From Gillisella vitis (GTDB lineage Bacteria; Pseudomonadota; Alphaproteobacteria; Rhizobiales; Rhizobiaceae), in NCBI GenBank assembly GCA_009744235.1, contig WPHV01000003.1:398425-462424 (forward strand): a DNA stretch of 64,000 bases, given 5' to 3'. A model generated the notes under the pieces. The model was given only the letters and a program-made list of their open reading frames with translations, was not told the DNA's origin and searched no databases. Position numbers and translations under genes: made by a program. Shown in pieces: positions 27,104 through 36,818 of the stretch (position 1 is the stretch's first letter; each line of letters starts with the position of its first letter).

Positions 27104-28639
27104 ATGGGTAACGGCGTCTCAAACTCGACCGACAAGAATATTGTCGACCTATCGCGTAGCCACCGCAACAAGGCGACGGCAAAAGCCTTACGCATGACCA
27201 GAGAACGCTTGCATTCCACCCATGGCGGCACACCGGCTTTCGAAAAAGACCTGCTGTCCATGCATACCCAGGCCAGCCTGCAAGGCGCGGCCATCACACC
27301 TTTCATCACGATATTGACCGCGGGCCTGACGGCCTACCTGTCGGGAAGCCCGATCTATATCCTCTGGGCGCTGCTGACGCTGAGCATTCATGCCCTGAAC
27401 ATTCTGCTCATTCGCAAGGCTGCCAAGCGCATTCCGGTCTCCCATCATCAGGAACATTGGCGCCATGTTCTGCTGGGCGGGCATCTGGCCATGGGCTGCT
27501 GCTGGGCCGCCTTTACCTTCCAGACCTGCGAGGCCTGCGGCCCGACAAGCAACCTGCTGCTGAAAGGCTCCGTGCTGCTGGTGGTGCTCTGCACCACGGC
27601 CATGACCAATATTTTGCTGCGTCAGGCCGTACTCTATGCGTTTACCCCACCGATCATTGCGCTTTCCGCTCAGGCGTTTTTTTCGCAACGTGTCGACGAC
27701 GCGACGCTGGCCCTGGCCTTTACCGTCTCCGTGCTGTTCTTCATCTATATCACCGGCAGGCTCTATGTCTCCAACCTCAAGCTGATCTCCTTCCAGAGCG
27801 AGAAGGACGACCTGATCGCCGAGTTGGAAGTGGCCAAATCCATGTCGGATGAAGCCCGCCGCCGGGCGGAAGAAGCCAATATGGCGAAATCGCGCTTTCT
27901 CGCCTCAATGTCGCATGAGTTGCGCACACCATTAAATGCCATTCTCGGCTTTTCCGAGGTCATGGCCCAGGAAGTGCTGGGGCCACTCAACAATCCGCTT
28001 TACCGGGAATATTCCGGCGACATTCACAGGTCCGGCCAGCACCTGCTCAATCTGATCAACGAAATACTCGATCTGTCGCGGATAGAGGCTGGCAAATACG
28101 ATCTTTCGGAAGAATCAATCTCGTTGCTTGAAGTCGCCGAGGACTGCGTCGGCATGGTGCAATTGCGCGCCAAGGCCAAGGATATCAAGATTTCCCAGCA
28201 ATATGAAGTCAACCTGCCCGCCCTTTGGGCCGATGAAAAGGCGCTTCGGCAAGTGGTGCTGAACCTTTTGTCGAATGCGGTGAAATTCACGCCGCCGGGC
28301 GGAGAAATCTTCGTCAAGGTCGGCTGGACCGTCGGCGGCGGGCAATATGTCTCCATCAAGGACAATGGCCCTGGCATCGCCGAAGAGGAAATCCCCGTGG
28401 TGCTCTCAGCCTTCGGCCAAGGCTCCATCGCCATCAAGAGCGCCGAACAGGGGACGGGCCTAGGCCTTCCCATCGTCCAGGCCATCCTCGCCAAGCATAG
28501 CGGCGAATTCAAGCTGAAATCAAAACTGCGCGAGGGGACGGAAGTGATTGCCATCCTGCCCGCCAAGCGCGTCCTGCAAACGATTCCAGCCGTACAAGGC
28601 ACCCAGGCCGTGGAACCGAAGCGACGTTATTTCGCCTGA
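27104..28639 (+). CDS. Membrane-bound sensor histidine kinase
   Basis: Two-component sensor of 511 residues. The N-terminal part has about six hydrophobic segments between residues 62 and 225 without a recognised periplasmic domain, then a short coiled coil (EKDDLIAELEVAKSMSDEARRRAEEAN), the HisKA domain with SMSHELRTPLNAILGFSEVM (phospho-acceptor His271), and an ATPase domain with N box LNLLSNAVKFTPPGG, G1 DNGPGIAEEEIP and G2 GTGLGLPIVQ. The H-box sequence resembles the PleC/DivJ/PdhS family of alphaproteobacterial kinases. No response regulator gene is adjacent, so the partner is unknown. Confidence 0.92.
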   Translation: MGNGVSNSTDKNIVDLSRSHRNKATAKALRMTRERLHSTHGGTPAFEKDLLSMHTQASLQGAAITPFITILTAGLTAYLSGSPIYILWALLTLSIHALNILLIRKAAKRIPVSHHQEHWRHVLLGGHLAMGCCWAAFTFQTCEACGPTSNLLLKGSVLLVVLCTTAMTNILLRQAVLYAFTPPIIALSAQAFFSQRVDDATLALAFTVSVLFFIYITGRLYVSNLKLISFQSEKDDLIAELEVAKSMSDEARRRAEEANMAKSRFLASMSHELRTPLNAILGFSEVMAQEVLGPLNNPLYREYSGDIHRSGQHLLNLINEILDLSRIEAGKYDLSEESISLLEVAEDCVGMVQLRAKAKDIKISQQYEVNLPALWADEKALRQVVLNLLSNAVKFTPPGGEIFVKVGWTVGGGQYVSIKDNGPGIAEEEIPVVLSAFGQGSIAIKSAEQGTGLGLPIVQAILAKHSGEFKLKSKLREGTEVIAILPAKRVLQTIPAVQGTQAVEPKRRYFA

Positions 28640-28658
28640 ACAAACGAGTTCTGAACCC

Positions 28659-28970
28659 TCACCGCTGCATATGGGGCCGTCGTTTGCGCCCCAGCTTCCA
28701 GCCATTTTTTTGAGCCCTGGCAAATTTCAGCCCGGCCCTTCGGCGAAACCGCCGGACCGGCGCGACGTCATGGGACAGCACCAAGACACCAAGCGGCACC
28801 ATCCAGAAGCCAAGCACGGGCAGAAAGCCCAGGCAGCCGCCAACCACCAGAAGACTGCCAACCGTGATCCGCCCGCCGCGAGACTGCGGGATCGGCAGGT
28901 TGAAACGCCCCAGATGCAGGCGGCCCTTCTCGGTATCCATATGATAGGTCTTGGTTTTCTTTTCCGTCAC
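28659..28970 (-). CDS. Small membrane protein, hypothetical
   Basis: A 103-residue protein with a soluble N-terminal section (MTEKKTKTYHMDTEKGRLHLGRF), two adjacent hydrophobic segments (RITVGSLLVVGGCLGF and VLGFWMVPLGVLVLSHDV, residues about 34-67), and a strongly basic C-terminal tail ending in KRRPHMQR. It resembles small conserved inner membrane proteins of rhizobia of unknown function. It converges with the kinase gene and its reading frame is supported by conserved-looking composition only. Confidence 0.65.
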   Translation of the reverse strand: MTEKKTKTYHMDTEKGRLHLGRFNLPIPQSRGGRITVGSLLVVGGCLGFLPVLGFWMVPLGVLVLSHDVAPVRRFRRRAGLKFARAQKNGWKLGRKRRPHMQR

Positions 28971-29145
28971 AGTCGTCCTTCAAGGCCGCTTGAGGCCAGT
29001 TTTCCCACAGACATCAGATGGGAAAGAGGGGAAAACAAAACAAGAGGCACTTTTTTTTCAAAAAGGGACTTGGCAAACCATCAAAGCCTGAGTAGAAGCC
29101 CACTCACACCAACGGACGCGGTTCACACCGCTTCAAACGGTACAT

Positions 29146-29220
29146 TCCCTGGTAGCTCAGCGGTAGAGCATTCGACTGTTAATCGACAGGTCGCCGGTTC
29201 GAATCCGGCCCGGGGAGCCA
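29146..29220 (+). tRNA. tRNA-Asn (GTT)
   Basis: A 75-base cloverleaf. Acceptor arms TCCCTGG (29146-29152) and CCGGGGA (29210-29216) pair with one G-U, discriminator G and an encoded CCA follow. The D arm is GCTC..GAGC, the anticodon loop CTGTTAA places GTT, and the T arm GCCGG TTCGAAT CCGGC is perfect. A terminator lies 27 bases downstream. No integrase or attachment repeat is seen beside it. Confidence 0.97.
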
Positions 29221-29246
29221 TATTCCAGCTGAATAGCTGACATTAT

Positions 29247-29280
29247 AAAGCCGGATCATTTCTGATCCGGCTTTTTTTCT
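29247..29280 (+). terminator. Terminator after tRNA-Asn
   Basis: Perfect 12-bp stem AAAGCCGGATCA (29247-29258) and TGATCCGGCTTT (29263-29274), loop TTTC, followed by a T run. A textbook intrinsic terminator. Confidence 0.93.
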
Positions 29281-29302
29281 ATCCTAATTCAAGCTGATGG
29301 GC

Positions 29303-29566
29303 TTAACGGCAAACCGTGGTTGTCTTGTAGACCCAACGCCCATGATGACGGAACTTGACCTTCTTGGTCCGGCAGTTATCGCGGTAGGCGTGATGACGCC
29401 GCTCGAAATTGCGATGATGCGGACGACGATCGTCACGGCTGTAGTAGCGATCAGGATTATGACCGCGATCATACACCATAACCCTGACATCATCGGCCAG
29501 AGACGGCGCCGCCGTTGCTGTGATGCTTCCCAGACCGATCAGACATGCGACCAAAAATTTCTTCAT
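29303..29566 (-). CDS. Small basic exported protein, hypothetical
   Basis: An 87-residue precursor with a clear signal peptide (MKKFLVACLIGLGSITATAAPSLADD). The mature part is very rich in Arg, His and Tyr, and ends with two cysteines (DNCRTKK...TTTVCR) that could form one disulfide in the periplasm. Similar small His/Arg-rich secreted proteins occur in Rhizobiales, with no established role. It stands alone, in front of the anmK fusion gene in the opposite orientation to tRNA-Asn. Confidence 0.7.
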   Translation of the reverse strand: MKKFLVACLIGLGSITATAAPSLADDVRVMVYDRGHNPDRYYSRDDRRPHHRNFERRHHAYRDNCRTKKVKFRHHGRWVYKTTTVCR

Positions 29567-29690
29567 CTTCTATCTCCTGATGCGTTTCACTGGAAACGAT
29601 GACTGGAGATTAAGCGAAACAAGATGAACGCAATCTGATCCTCTTGTTCATGTTGAGGACGGGTGTTTTTCAGCGGTCACATGCCTTCGG

Positions 29691-31310
29691 TTACTCAGTC
29701 GCCACGCATTCAAAAAACTGAAATGGCCGACCTTTGTAGTCGCGCTGCTCCGTCTCCGTAAGGCCGATCTTGCGCAGCACGGCCAGCGAGGCCGCGTTAT
29801 CGATATGGGCGAAGGCGATGAAGGCGTTACCGATGCCTTGCTCAAAAAACCAGTGCTTCAAGCCATCAGCGATTTCCGTTGCAAAGCCTTTGCCCCATTC
29901 ATCATGGCAGATGGAATAGCCCAATTCGTAATGCCCGCTGTCTTTCGACCACGAGAAACCGGCACGCCCGATGAAGCGGCCATCCTCCCGGGCAACCAGC
30001 TTGAGCTTACCAACACCATTTGCCTCATAGTCATCCATCCAGCCATCGATGCGCTCAGCCGAATAGGACTGGCTCCATGGCGCTCCCGTGCTGACAAAGC
30101 GGCTGGTTTCAGGGGTCGAATGAAGATCGGCCAGCAATGTCTCATCGCCCGCCCGCCATGGGGTCAGCAAAAGCCGCTCCGTCTCGCAGACCAGCGGAAC
30201 TTGATGCACCCCGCCCGAGACCGCCTGGCGCACGCCAGTGGTACCAGGAAAGGTCAGTGGCAAGCCTTTTAGCGATCGCACCGCCAGATAGGCCCAGGCC
30301 TCCGCCTCCATGGCATCGCCATCGAGCGCCAGATCATCGGCATTGACGATCACAGCCCCTTCCCGCGCCGCCATGTCGCTCAAATCTGCCATGACAACCT
30401 CATTCAACCGGCCACCGCCGCAGATCACATAGGTTTTCGGCTGTTGCGGCAAATGCCGGGCCGAGGCGAAAATCGACGCCGCGGCCACATGCGCCAGCGT
30501 GCGCGCGCCATCTTCAAGGCTGATATCACCGGGCTTGGGCGGGGTGAAATCATTACGATCCAGTGAGCGGCGCAGATTGGAGGTGAAAAACCCATGGCCG
30601 AGATATCGGTCCGCCAATGGCTTCACCACCCTGCCCTTGGCAGCAATCCCGCCTCCGGCATCAAAAGCAAGACCAGTGTGGGCCTCAACCCATTGGTCGA
30701 TCAGGGTATTGCCGGGACCACTGTCAAAGGCAGCGATTTCGCCGTCGGCACCGATATAGGTCAGGTTGGAAATGCCGCCGATATTGACGAAGCAGGCCGG
30801 AAGGCGTTCCGCCCCCAACCCGCCAGCCAAGGCGGCATGATAGGCAGGCACCAGCGGAGCGCCTTGCCCGCCATGCACCATATCATTGGCCCGCATATCG
30901 TAGACGACATCAATACCGATTTCGCGGGCCAGCAACGCGCCATCGCCAAGCTGCACCGTCAAAGCCTGATCCGGCCTGTGCAACACCGTCTGGCCATGAA
31001 AGCCGATGACATCGATATCGCGGGCGCGAAGCCCATTCTGCATCAGGAAGGTCTTGACCGAATCTGCATGACGCAGCGTCAACTCCCTCTCCAGCGCGGC
31101 CAAGCTTGCCGGGCGCTGGCGGCGGTCGGTGATCACCTTGGCATCCTCCAGCCCCTGCTTCAGTCGCTGGCGAAACGCATCGTCATAAGCCACCGCCAGA
31201 AACGGCCCACGCTCCACCACCGCCTCGCCATCTGTAGTGACCAGGGCAACATCGATGCCGTCCATGGAGGTGCCACTCATCAGGCCGATTGCTTGCAGCG
31301 TTTTGGTCAC
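29691..31310 (-). CDS. anmK: Anhydro-N-acetylmuramic acid kinase fused to a GNAT acetyltransferase
   Basis: A 539-residue fusion. Residues 1-373 form AnmK, which phosphorylates and opens anhydro-MurNAc in peptidoglycan recycling: the N-terminal [55 protein letters not shown] and the family C-terminus [14 protein letters not shown] are all present. Residues 374-539 form a GNAT domain of the RimJ/RimL type: [34 protein letters not shown] with the acetyl-CoA loop, and [13 protein letters not shown]. No stop or frameshift separates them. The GTG at 31310 has AAGGA ten bases upstream. It is divergent from tyrS, a common arrangement for anmK in this group. Confidence 0.88.
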   Translation of the reverse strand: MTKTLQAIGLMSGTSMDGIDVALVTTDGEAVVERGPFLAVAYDDAFRQRLKQGLEDAKVITDRRQRPASLAALERELTLRHADSVKTFLMQNGLRARDIDVIGFHGQTVLHRPDQALTVQLGDGALLAREIGIDVVYDMRANDMVHGGQGAPLVPAYHAALAGGLGAERLPACFVNIGGISNLTYIGADGEIAAFDSGPGNTLIDQWVEAHTGLAFDAGGGIAAKGRVVKPLADRYLGHGFFTSNLRRSLDRNDFTPPKPGDISLEDGARTLAHVAAASIFASARHLPQQPKTYVICGGGRLNEVVMADLSDMAAREGAVIVNADDLALDGDAMEAEAWAYLAVRSLKGLPLTFPGTTGVRQAVSGGVHQVPLVCETERLLLTPWRAGDETLLADLHSTPETSRFVSTGAPWSQSYSAERIDGWMDDYEANGVGKLKLVAREDGRFIGRAGFSWSKDSGHYELGYSICHDEWGKGFATEIADGLKHWFFEQGIGNAFIAFAHIDNAASLAVLRKIGLTETEQRDYKGRPFQFFECVATE

Positions 31311-31451
31311 GACTCGATGTTCCTTTTCCCGGCGATCAGAAAGAGCGGTATTGATGGCTGAAATTGATGCACTTTTCAAAAAACAATGATAAAGCCGCCT
31401 CGAATTCCAAATTCACAAGAGCAAAGTCCGATACCAGAAGGCGTGACGATC

Positions 31452-32708
31452 ATGTCCAAGTTCAAGTCCGATTTCCTCCGTACAATGCATGAGCGCGGGT
31501 TTATTCATCAGATTTCCGATGAAACCGGCCTTGATGATCTGTTGTCGAAGGAAACCGTGACCGCCTATATCGGCTATGATCCCACGGCATCGTCACTGCA
31601 TGCTGGCTCGCTCATTCAGATCATGATGTTGCACTGGTTTCAGGCAACCGGCCATCAGCCGATTTCTCTGATGGGTGGCGGCACTGGCATGGTGGGCGAT
31701 CCGTCCTTCAAGGAAGAAGCCCGTCAATTGATGACCGTGGACAAGATCGAGGACAATATTGCCTCGATCAAGCGCTGCTTCGCGCATTACCTCGATTACG
31801 ACAAGGGCCCCAAGGGCGGCGCATTGATGCTCAACAATGCCGAATGGTTGCGTGGGCTGAACTATCTCGAATTCTTGCGCGATGTGGGCCGCCATTTCTC
31901 GGTCAACCGCATGTTGTCGTTCGAGAGCGTCAAGACCCGCCTCGACCGCGAACAGTCGCTGTCCTTCCTGGAATTCAACTACATGATTCTCCAGGCCTAC
32001 GATTATGTCGAGCTGAACAAGCGCTACGGCTGCCGCCTGCAAATGGGTGGTTCTGACCAATGGGGTAATATCATCAACGGTATTGACCTTGGCCACCGCA
32101 TGGGCACACCGCAGCTCTACGCGCTGACCTCGCCACTGTTGACGACATCCTCCGGTGCCAAGATGGGCAAGTCGGCCACCGGCGCTGTGTGGCTGAATGC
32201 CGACCTGCTGTCGGCCTATGATTTCTGGCAATATTGGCGCAACACGGAAGATGCTGACGTCAGCCGCTTCCTGAAGCTCTACACAACGCTGCCGATGGAC
32301 GAGATCGCCAGATTGTCGGCGCTGGGTGGTGCGGAAATCAACGAGGTGAAGAAAATCCTCGCCACCGAAATTACCGCCATCCTGCATGGCCGCGCAGCCG
32401 CCGAAGAAGCAACTGAGACGGCCCGCAAAACCTTCGAGGAAGGCGCACTGGCCGACAACCTGCCCTCCATCGAGGTCGCTAGCGCCGAGCTTGAGGCAGG
32501 CATCGGCCTTCTCGCCCTGATCGTCAAAGCCGGCCTCGCCGCCTCCAACGGCGAAGCCCGCCGTCATGTGCAGGGCGGAGCCGTGAAGATCAATGATCAA
32601 AGCGTGTCAGATGAGCGCGCAAGCATTGGCACTGGTGAAGTGACGGCTGATGGGGTGATCAAGCTGTCATTGGGTAAGAAGAAGCATATTTTGGTACGTC
32701 CGGTTTGA
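31452..32708 (+). CDS. tyrS: Tyrosyl-tRNA synthetase
   Basis: Charges tRNA-Tyr. The 418-residue class I synthetase has the HIGH-type motif [13 protein letters not shown] near residue 40, tyrosine-binding YMILQAYDY and GGSDQWGNI near 195, the KMSKS-type motif [14 protein letters not shown] near 237, and a C-terminal S4 RNA-binding domain ([19 protein letters not shown], near 365). AAGG lies about 11 bases before the ATG at 31452. A hairpin follows the stop codon. Confidence 0.97.
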   Translation: MSKFKSDFLRTMHERGFIHQISDETGLDDLLSKETVTAYIGYDPTASSLHAGSLIQIMMLHWFQATGHQPISLMGGGTGMVGDPSFKEEARQLMTVDKIEDNIASIKRCFAHYLDYDKGPKGGALMLNNAEWLRGLNYLEFLRDVGRHFSVNRMLSFESVKTRLDREQSLSFLEFNYMILQAYDYVELNKRYGCRLQMGGSDQWGNIINGIDLGHRMGTPQLYALTSPLLTTSSGAKMGKSATGAVWLNADLLSAYDFWQYWRNTEDADVSRFLKLYTTLPMDEIARLSALGGAEINEVKKILATEITAILHGRAAAEEATETARKTFEEGALADNLPSIEVASAELEAGIGLLALIVKAGLAASNGEARRHVQGGAVKINDQSVSDERASIGTGEVTADGVIKLSLGKKKHILVRPV

Positions 32709-32714
32709 TGTGAT

Positions 32715-32750
32715 AAGCCCTCTGTACCTTTGTGGGTGCGGAGGGCTTTC
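32715..32750 (+). terminator. Probable terminator after tyrS
   Basis: AAGCCCTC (32715-32722) pairs with GAGGGCTT (32741-32748), and GTACC/GGGTGC can extend the inner part. Followed by a few T bases. Confidence 0.55.
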
Positions 32751-32789
32751 ATTGTTTATAGATGTGATGGAATTTCTGAGAAAAGACCA

Positions 32790-33296
32790 TCAAAGCAGCC
32801 GTGGCTCATCAATCCCTACGGCAGCTCTCTCAAGCGTCAAAAGCCACTTTTTCGTATCAAGACCACCACCAAAACCCGTCAAACTTCCGTTCGAACCAAT
32901 CACCCTATGACAGGGAATGACAATCGGGAGTGGATTGGCTCCATTTGCAGCCCCAACCGCGCGGCTCGCTGATAAACGACCTATGCGGCGTGCCAACTCG
33001 CCGTAACTGATTGTCATGCCAAACGGAATTCGTATCAGTTCTTGCCACACGTCACGTTGAAAATCGGTCCCTTCCAGATCGAGCGGCAGATCAAATTCCT
33101 GCCTTGTCCCATTAAAATACGCCCGCAACTGATCTTTCGTGCCTTCGAAAGCGGCGTCATCCAACACCCATTCCGGTTTAGGCTTGATGAAGCCCTTGCC
33201 GCTTGGAAAACCAATACGGGATAGTCTGCGACCATCACCCGCCAAAAGAAGGCTGCCTATCGGGCTATTCATAAACGTGTAGCGAACATTCTTCAT
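32790..33296 (-). CDS. ogt: Methylated-DNA-[protein]-cysteine S-methyltransferase
   Basis: Suicide repair protein that takes the alkyl group from O6-alkylguanine onto a cysteine. The 168-residue protein has the helix-turn-helix segment TISYGELARRIGRLSASRAVGAANGANP and the active-site motif LPIVIPCHRVIGSNG with the acceptor cysteine of PCHR. Its start codon overlaps the stop codon of the upstream transporter gene by four bases. An Ada-type regulator is encoded divergently, just beyond that transporter, which fits an adaptive-response cluster. Confidence 0.93.
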   Translation of the reverse strand: MKNVRYTFMNSPIGSLLLAGDGRRLSRIGFPSGKGFIKPKPEWVLDDAAFEGTKDQLRAYFNGTRQEFDLPLDLEGTDFQRDVWQELIRIPFGMTISYGELARRIGRLSASRAVGAANGANPLPIVIPCHRVIGSNGSLTGFGGGLDTKKWLLTLERAAVGIDEPRLL

Positions 33297-34225
33297 TGGC
33301 GGCTCCCATCGTTCCTTTTGTCGAACAATCGAAACAAACGACCGTCTATCGATATCAGGCCCATAAAAATCAAAGCCATGCCAGCGAAATGGTTGAATGC
33401 TAAGACCTCCCCCAGAAACACGCTTCCCAAAACGATGGCGCTCACAGGAATGAGCAAGGTCACCAGAGAACTGTTAATCGCGCCGCCCACGGCGAGAATA
33501 TGAAAAAAGATAATATAGGCCAGCGCGGTGGACAGCAGCCCCAAGCCCAGAAGCGCTGCGATGACGCCACCGCTCGGCGCTGCCAAGTGCCAAGGCGCGT
33601 CCACAAAGGCAACGATTGGTATCATCATAAGGGTCGTCGCCGTCGTCTGGCCAAAGGCACTTGTCGTTGGCGTAATTCCCATGCGCCGAAACCGGCGGCC
33701 AAAGACACCTGCAAACCCGTAGGATAGAGCAGCCCCAAGGCAGGCAAACAGGGCCAGCAACGAAAGCTCGTGTGATGACAGGCCATTGCCGGACATCAGC
33801 ACCAGAACACCCATGAAGCCAAAGAGGATGCCTGCGACCTTATTGGGTGCCAGCCGTTCTTCTTCGGTCAGGAAATGCGCCACAACAATCGAAAAGATTG
33901 GCGTCGTTGCATTCAGGATCGAAGCAAGGCCGCTGGCAATCTGCGTCTGCCCCCAAAAGAGAAGGCTGAACGGAATCAAATTGTTCAACAACCCCATACC
34001 GAAGAAAGCCACCCAGATTTTCGTGGCTGTTGGAATGGCCTGTCGCGTTACCCGCAGATAGACATACAAAGCCAAGGCCGCAATTGCCACACGCGCAAAA
34101 ACGACAGTAAACGGCGGCAGTTCAGAAAGGGCAACCTTTGAAAAGAAGAAAGAACCGCCCCACAGAACGGATAGAAACAAAAGGAGAGCCCAGTCTGAAA
34201 GGCCCATGGATTCTGTTTTCTGCAT
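33293..34225 (-). CDS. EamA/DMT family membrane transporter
   Basis: Inner membrane protein of 310 residues with about ten hydrophobic segments in two EamA halves. The first begins LSDWALLLFLSVLWGGSFFFSKVAL and the second near HELSLLALFACLGAALSYGFAGV. Substrate unknown. AGGA lies seven bases before the ATG at 34225. Its coupling to ogt and divergence from the Ada-type gene suggest co-regulation under alkylation stress, which is inference. Confidence 0.87.
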   Translation of the reverse strand: MQKTESMGLSDWALLLFLSVLWGGSFFFSKVALSELPPFTVVFARVAIAALALYVYLRVTRQAIPTATKIWVAFFGMGLLNNLIPFSLLFWGQTQIASGLASILNATTPIFSIVVAHFLTEEERLAPNKVAGILFGFMGVLVLMSGNGLSSHELSLLALFACLGAALSYGFAGVFGRRFRRMGITPTTSAFGQTTATTLMMIPIVAFVDAPWHLAAPSGGVIAALLGLGLLSTALAYIIFFHILAVGGAINSSLVTLLIPVSAIVLGSVFLGEVLAFNHFAGMALIFMGLISIDGRLFRLFDKRNDGSRQ

Positions 34226-34324
34226 ATAAAGATCCTGTCGTGATGCAACAGGGCAAACCTATCCGATCTCACGCCCCTTACTCGCCGGAATCGGACTCCG
34301 TCCTTTTATGAGTATCCAGACTGC

Positions 34325-34338
34325 TATAATATCCAGCC
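34325..34338 (+). promoter_or_regulatory. Candidate promoter and direct repeat before the Ada-type gene
   Basis: A perfect -10 box TATAAT (34325-34330) lies only eight bases before the ATG at 34339, with no ribosome site, which would give a nearly leaderless transcript. A TATCCAG direct repeat occurs at 34313-34319 and 34330-34336, 17 bases apart, and could be an operator. Confidence 0.45.
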
Positions 34339-34923
34339 ATGAGTTTGGATATTTCCATATGCGAGCAAGCATGGCTGGCACGTAACCCAGATTTCGACGG
34401 ACGATTCTTCATCGGCGTTCGAACCACAGGGGTGTATTGCCGTTGCGTGTGCCCCGTGCGCCTACCCTATCGCTGCAACGTCGAATTCCTGCCAAGTGCA
34501 ACGGCGGCTGAACTGGCGGGCTATAGGCCCTGTTTGCGCTGTCGGCCGGAAACAGCGCCATTTTGTCCTGCCTGGAAAGGAAGTGCGACGATTGTGGAAA
34601 GAGCCGCCAGACTTATAAGAGAGGAAGGAGCCCTTGATGCACGAGAAGCAACAGTAGAAATGCTTGCCGAGCACGTCGGAGTTGGCGCACGACATCTTAC
34701 CCGCCTGTTCCAGAAACATCTTGGAGCAAGCCCTATTCAGGTGGCTAAAACAGCCCGCGTGCAACGCGCAAAACGCCTCATCACCGAAACGGACCTGCCG
34801 ATCACTGACATCGCTCTACAATCCGGCTTCACAAGCCTCAGACGCTTTAATGCAGTTTTTCAGGAGGTCTATAAGCGCCCGCCAACAGCCATCAAACGAG
34901 CATCTCGGATGCAAAATTCATAG
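34339..34923 (+). CDS. Ada-type methyl-sensing regulator (Ada metal-binding domain plus AraC helix-turn-helix)
   Basis: A 194-residue regulator of alkylation response. Residues 1-80 form the Ada zinc-binding domain, with GVRTTGVYCRCVCPVR near 30 and CLRCRP near 67 providing four cysteines, the first of which is the methyl acceptor in Ada. Residues 84-190 form an AraC/XylS-type domain with two helix-turn-helix motifs (AEHVGVGARHLTRLFQKHLG and ITDIALQSGFTSLRRFNAVF). The C-terminal methyltransferase domain of full Ada is absent; a separate ogt gene supplies it nearby. An AdaA-type arrangement is the closest parallel. Confidence 0.9.
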   Translation: MSLDISICEQAWLARNPDFDGRFFIGVRTTGVYCRCVCPVRLPYRCNVEFLPSATAAELAGYRPCLRCRPETAPFCPAWKGSATIVERAARLIREEGALDAREATVEMLAEHVGVGARHLTRLFQKHLGASPIQVAKTARVQRAKRLITETDLPITDIALQSGFTSLRRFNAVFQEVYKRPPTAIKRASRMQNS

Positions 34924-35000
34924 AAGTTTTGCGATCATTTAAACTTTCTTGGGGCGTTCATCACTATATCCTCATCGCATTCGATATTACAAAATGCACG

Positions 35001-35735
<735 letters not shown>

Positions 35736-35776
35736 TCAAGCAAAACGCACCTGCCGTCCGCGCAGATGCGTCTATC

Positions 35777-35960
35777 ATGTCAGGCCGGTCTTCTGACTGG
35801 GTTTCATCTGGCTAACGCACCCTTCCCGGTCTCACCAGTGGGTCGGGAATTTCTTCCCTTTGCGTCAGCCATCCACCTCACAGCGTTGGGCACGTTGCGG
35901 AATTTCACCGCATTCCCGATTCTCCCGCAAACATGCAGGCACCTGACAAAGGGCTGGTAC
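35777..35960 (-). promoter_or_regulatory. Cobalamin (AdoCbl) riboswitch before bluB
   Basis: On the minus strand the region holds the class core elements in order: GGTGCCTGCATG near 35940, GGGAATGCGGTGAAATTCCGC, GCTGTGAGGTGG, the CCACTGGTGAGACCGGGAAGG core, and the B12 box AGTCAGAAGACCGGCC at 35784-35799. It ends about 90 bases before the bluB start. High B12 should switch off bluB. Boundaries are approximate. Confidence 0.92.
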
Positions 35961-35979
35961 TGTCAGACTGCGGCAATGC

Positions 35980-36813
35980 TTAGGCGATCGCCGGAAAATA
36001 CCGCACATAGGCGAATTCCTGGCCGTCCGGCGACCAGCTAGGCACATTGATCGTCCCCTGCCCACCAAACAGCTCAAACAGGGTTTCGACATTGCCGCCG
36101 TCCATGTCCATCAGACGCATGCGGACATGGAGATCGCGCGGGTGATCGAAGACATCGGCGTCATAGGAAATGAACACCACCTTGCGGTTATCAGGACAGG
36201 GATGGGGAAACCAGTCGCCCTGCCCGTCATACGTCAGACGCTGTACGTCCGTACCATCCGGGCGAATGCGCCAGATCTGCATCGTGCCGCTGCGGCTGGA
36301 GTTGAAATAGATCCACGCGCCATCCGCCGACCAGTCCGGCCCATCATTGCGGCCTTCGCCATGGGTCAGGCGGCGCTCGTCGCTGCCGTCAACCGAAATC
36401 GTATAGATGTCGAAGACCTGGTCGCGGATACCGCAATAACACACCCTTCCGCCATCCGGCGACCAGCCATGCCAGTAGGAGGGCAGGTTTTCGGTGATCT
36501 GGATCGGCTTGCCACCTTCGGCTGGCAGGATGTAGAGGCAGGTTTTGCCGTGCTGCACCTTGTCGCAGATCGCCAGCCATTGACCATCCGGCGAAAGGCC
36601 GTGGTCATTGTTGCAGCGGGTGGCAAAGCCGGTGTCGATCTTTTCCGGCACCGGCTGCCCGACCAGAGGCAGGCGATACATCAACCCGTCATCATTCAGG
36701 ATCAGGGAGGCGCCATCCCGCGACCAGTTCGGCGCTTCCACCAAACGTTCCGTCTGCCAGACAATGCGGCTCTGGCGGGTCTCAATATTGTAAATCTCGA
36801 CAGAGCTGCGCAT
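35980..36813 (-). CDS. TolB-like beta-propeller protein
   Basis: A 277-residue protein of repeated WD40-like (PD40) blades: WSRDGASLILNDDGLMYRL, LSPDGQWLAICD, WSPDGGRVCYCG, WSADGAWIYFNSS and WSPDGQEFAYVRY. It lacks a signal peptide and the N-terminal TolB domain, so it is not the Tol-Pal subunit and is probably cytoplasmic. Similar proteins are annotated as biopolymer transporter TolB or oligogalacturonate lyase-like by fold alone. Its start is five bases after the stop codon of nadE, indicating an operon. Function unknown. Confidence 0.8.
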   Translation of the reverse strand: MRSSVEIYNIETRQSRIVWQTERLVEAPNWSRDGASLILNDDGLMYRLPLVGQPVPEKIDTGFATRCNNDHGLSPDGQWLAICDKVQHGKTCLYILPAEGGKPIQITENLPSYWHGWSPDGGRVCYCGIRDQVFDIYTISVDGSDERRLTHGEGRNDGPDWSADGAWIYFNSSRSGTMQIWRIRPDGTDVQRLTYDGQGDWFPHPCPDNRKVVFISYDADVFDHPRDLHVRMRLMDMDGGNVETLFELFGGQGTINVPSWSPDGQEFAYVRYFPAIA

Positions 36814-36818
36814 TGCCG

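Noticed and set aside
29146-29220. tRNA-Asn as an integration site for a genomic island
   Set aside because: No integrase, no repeated 3' end of the tRNA nearby, and the adjacent genes are core genes.
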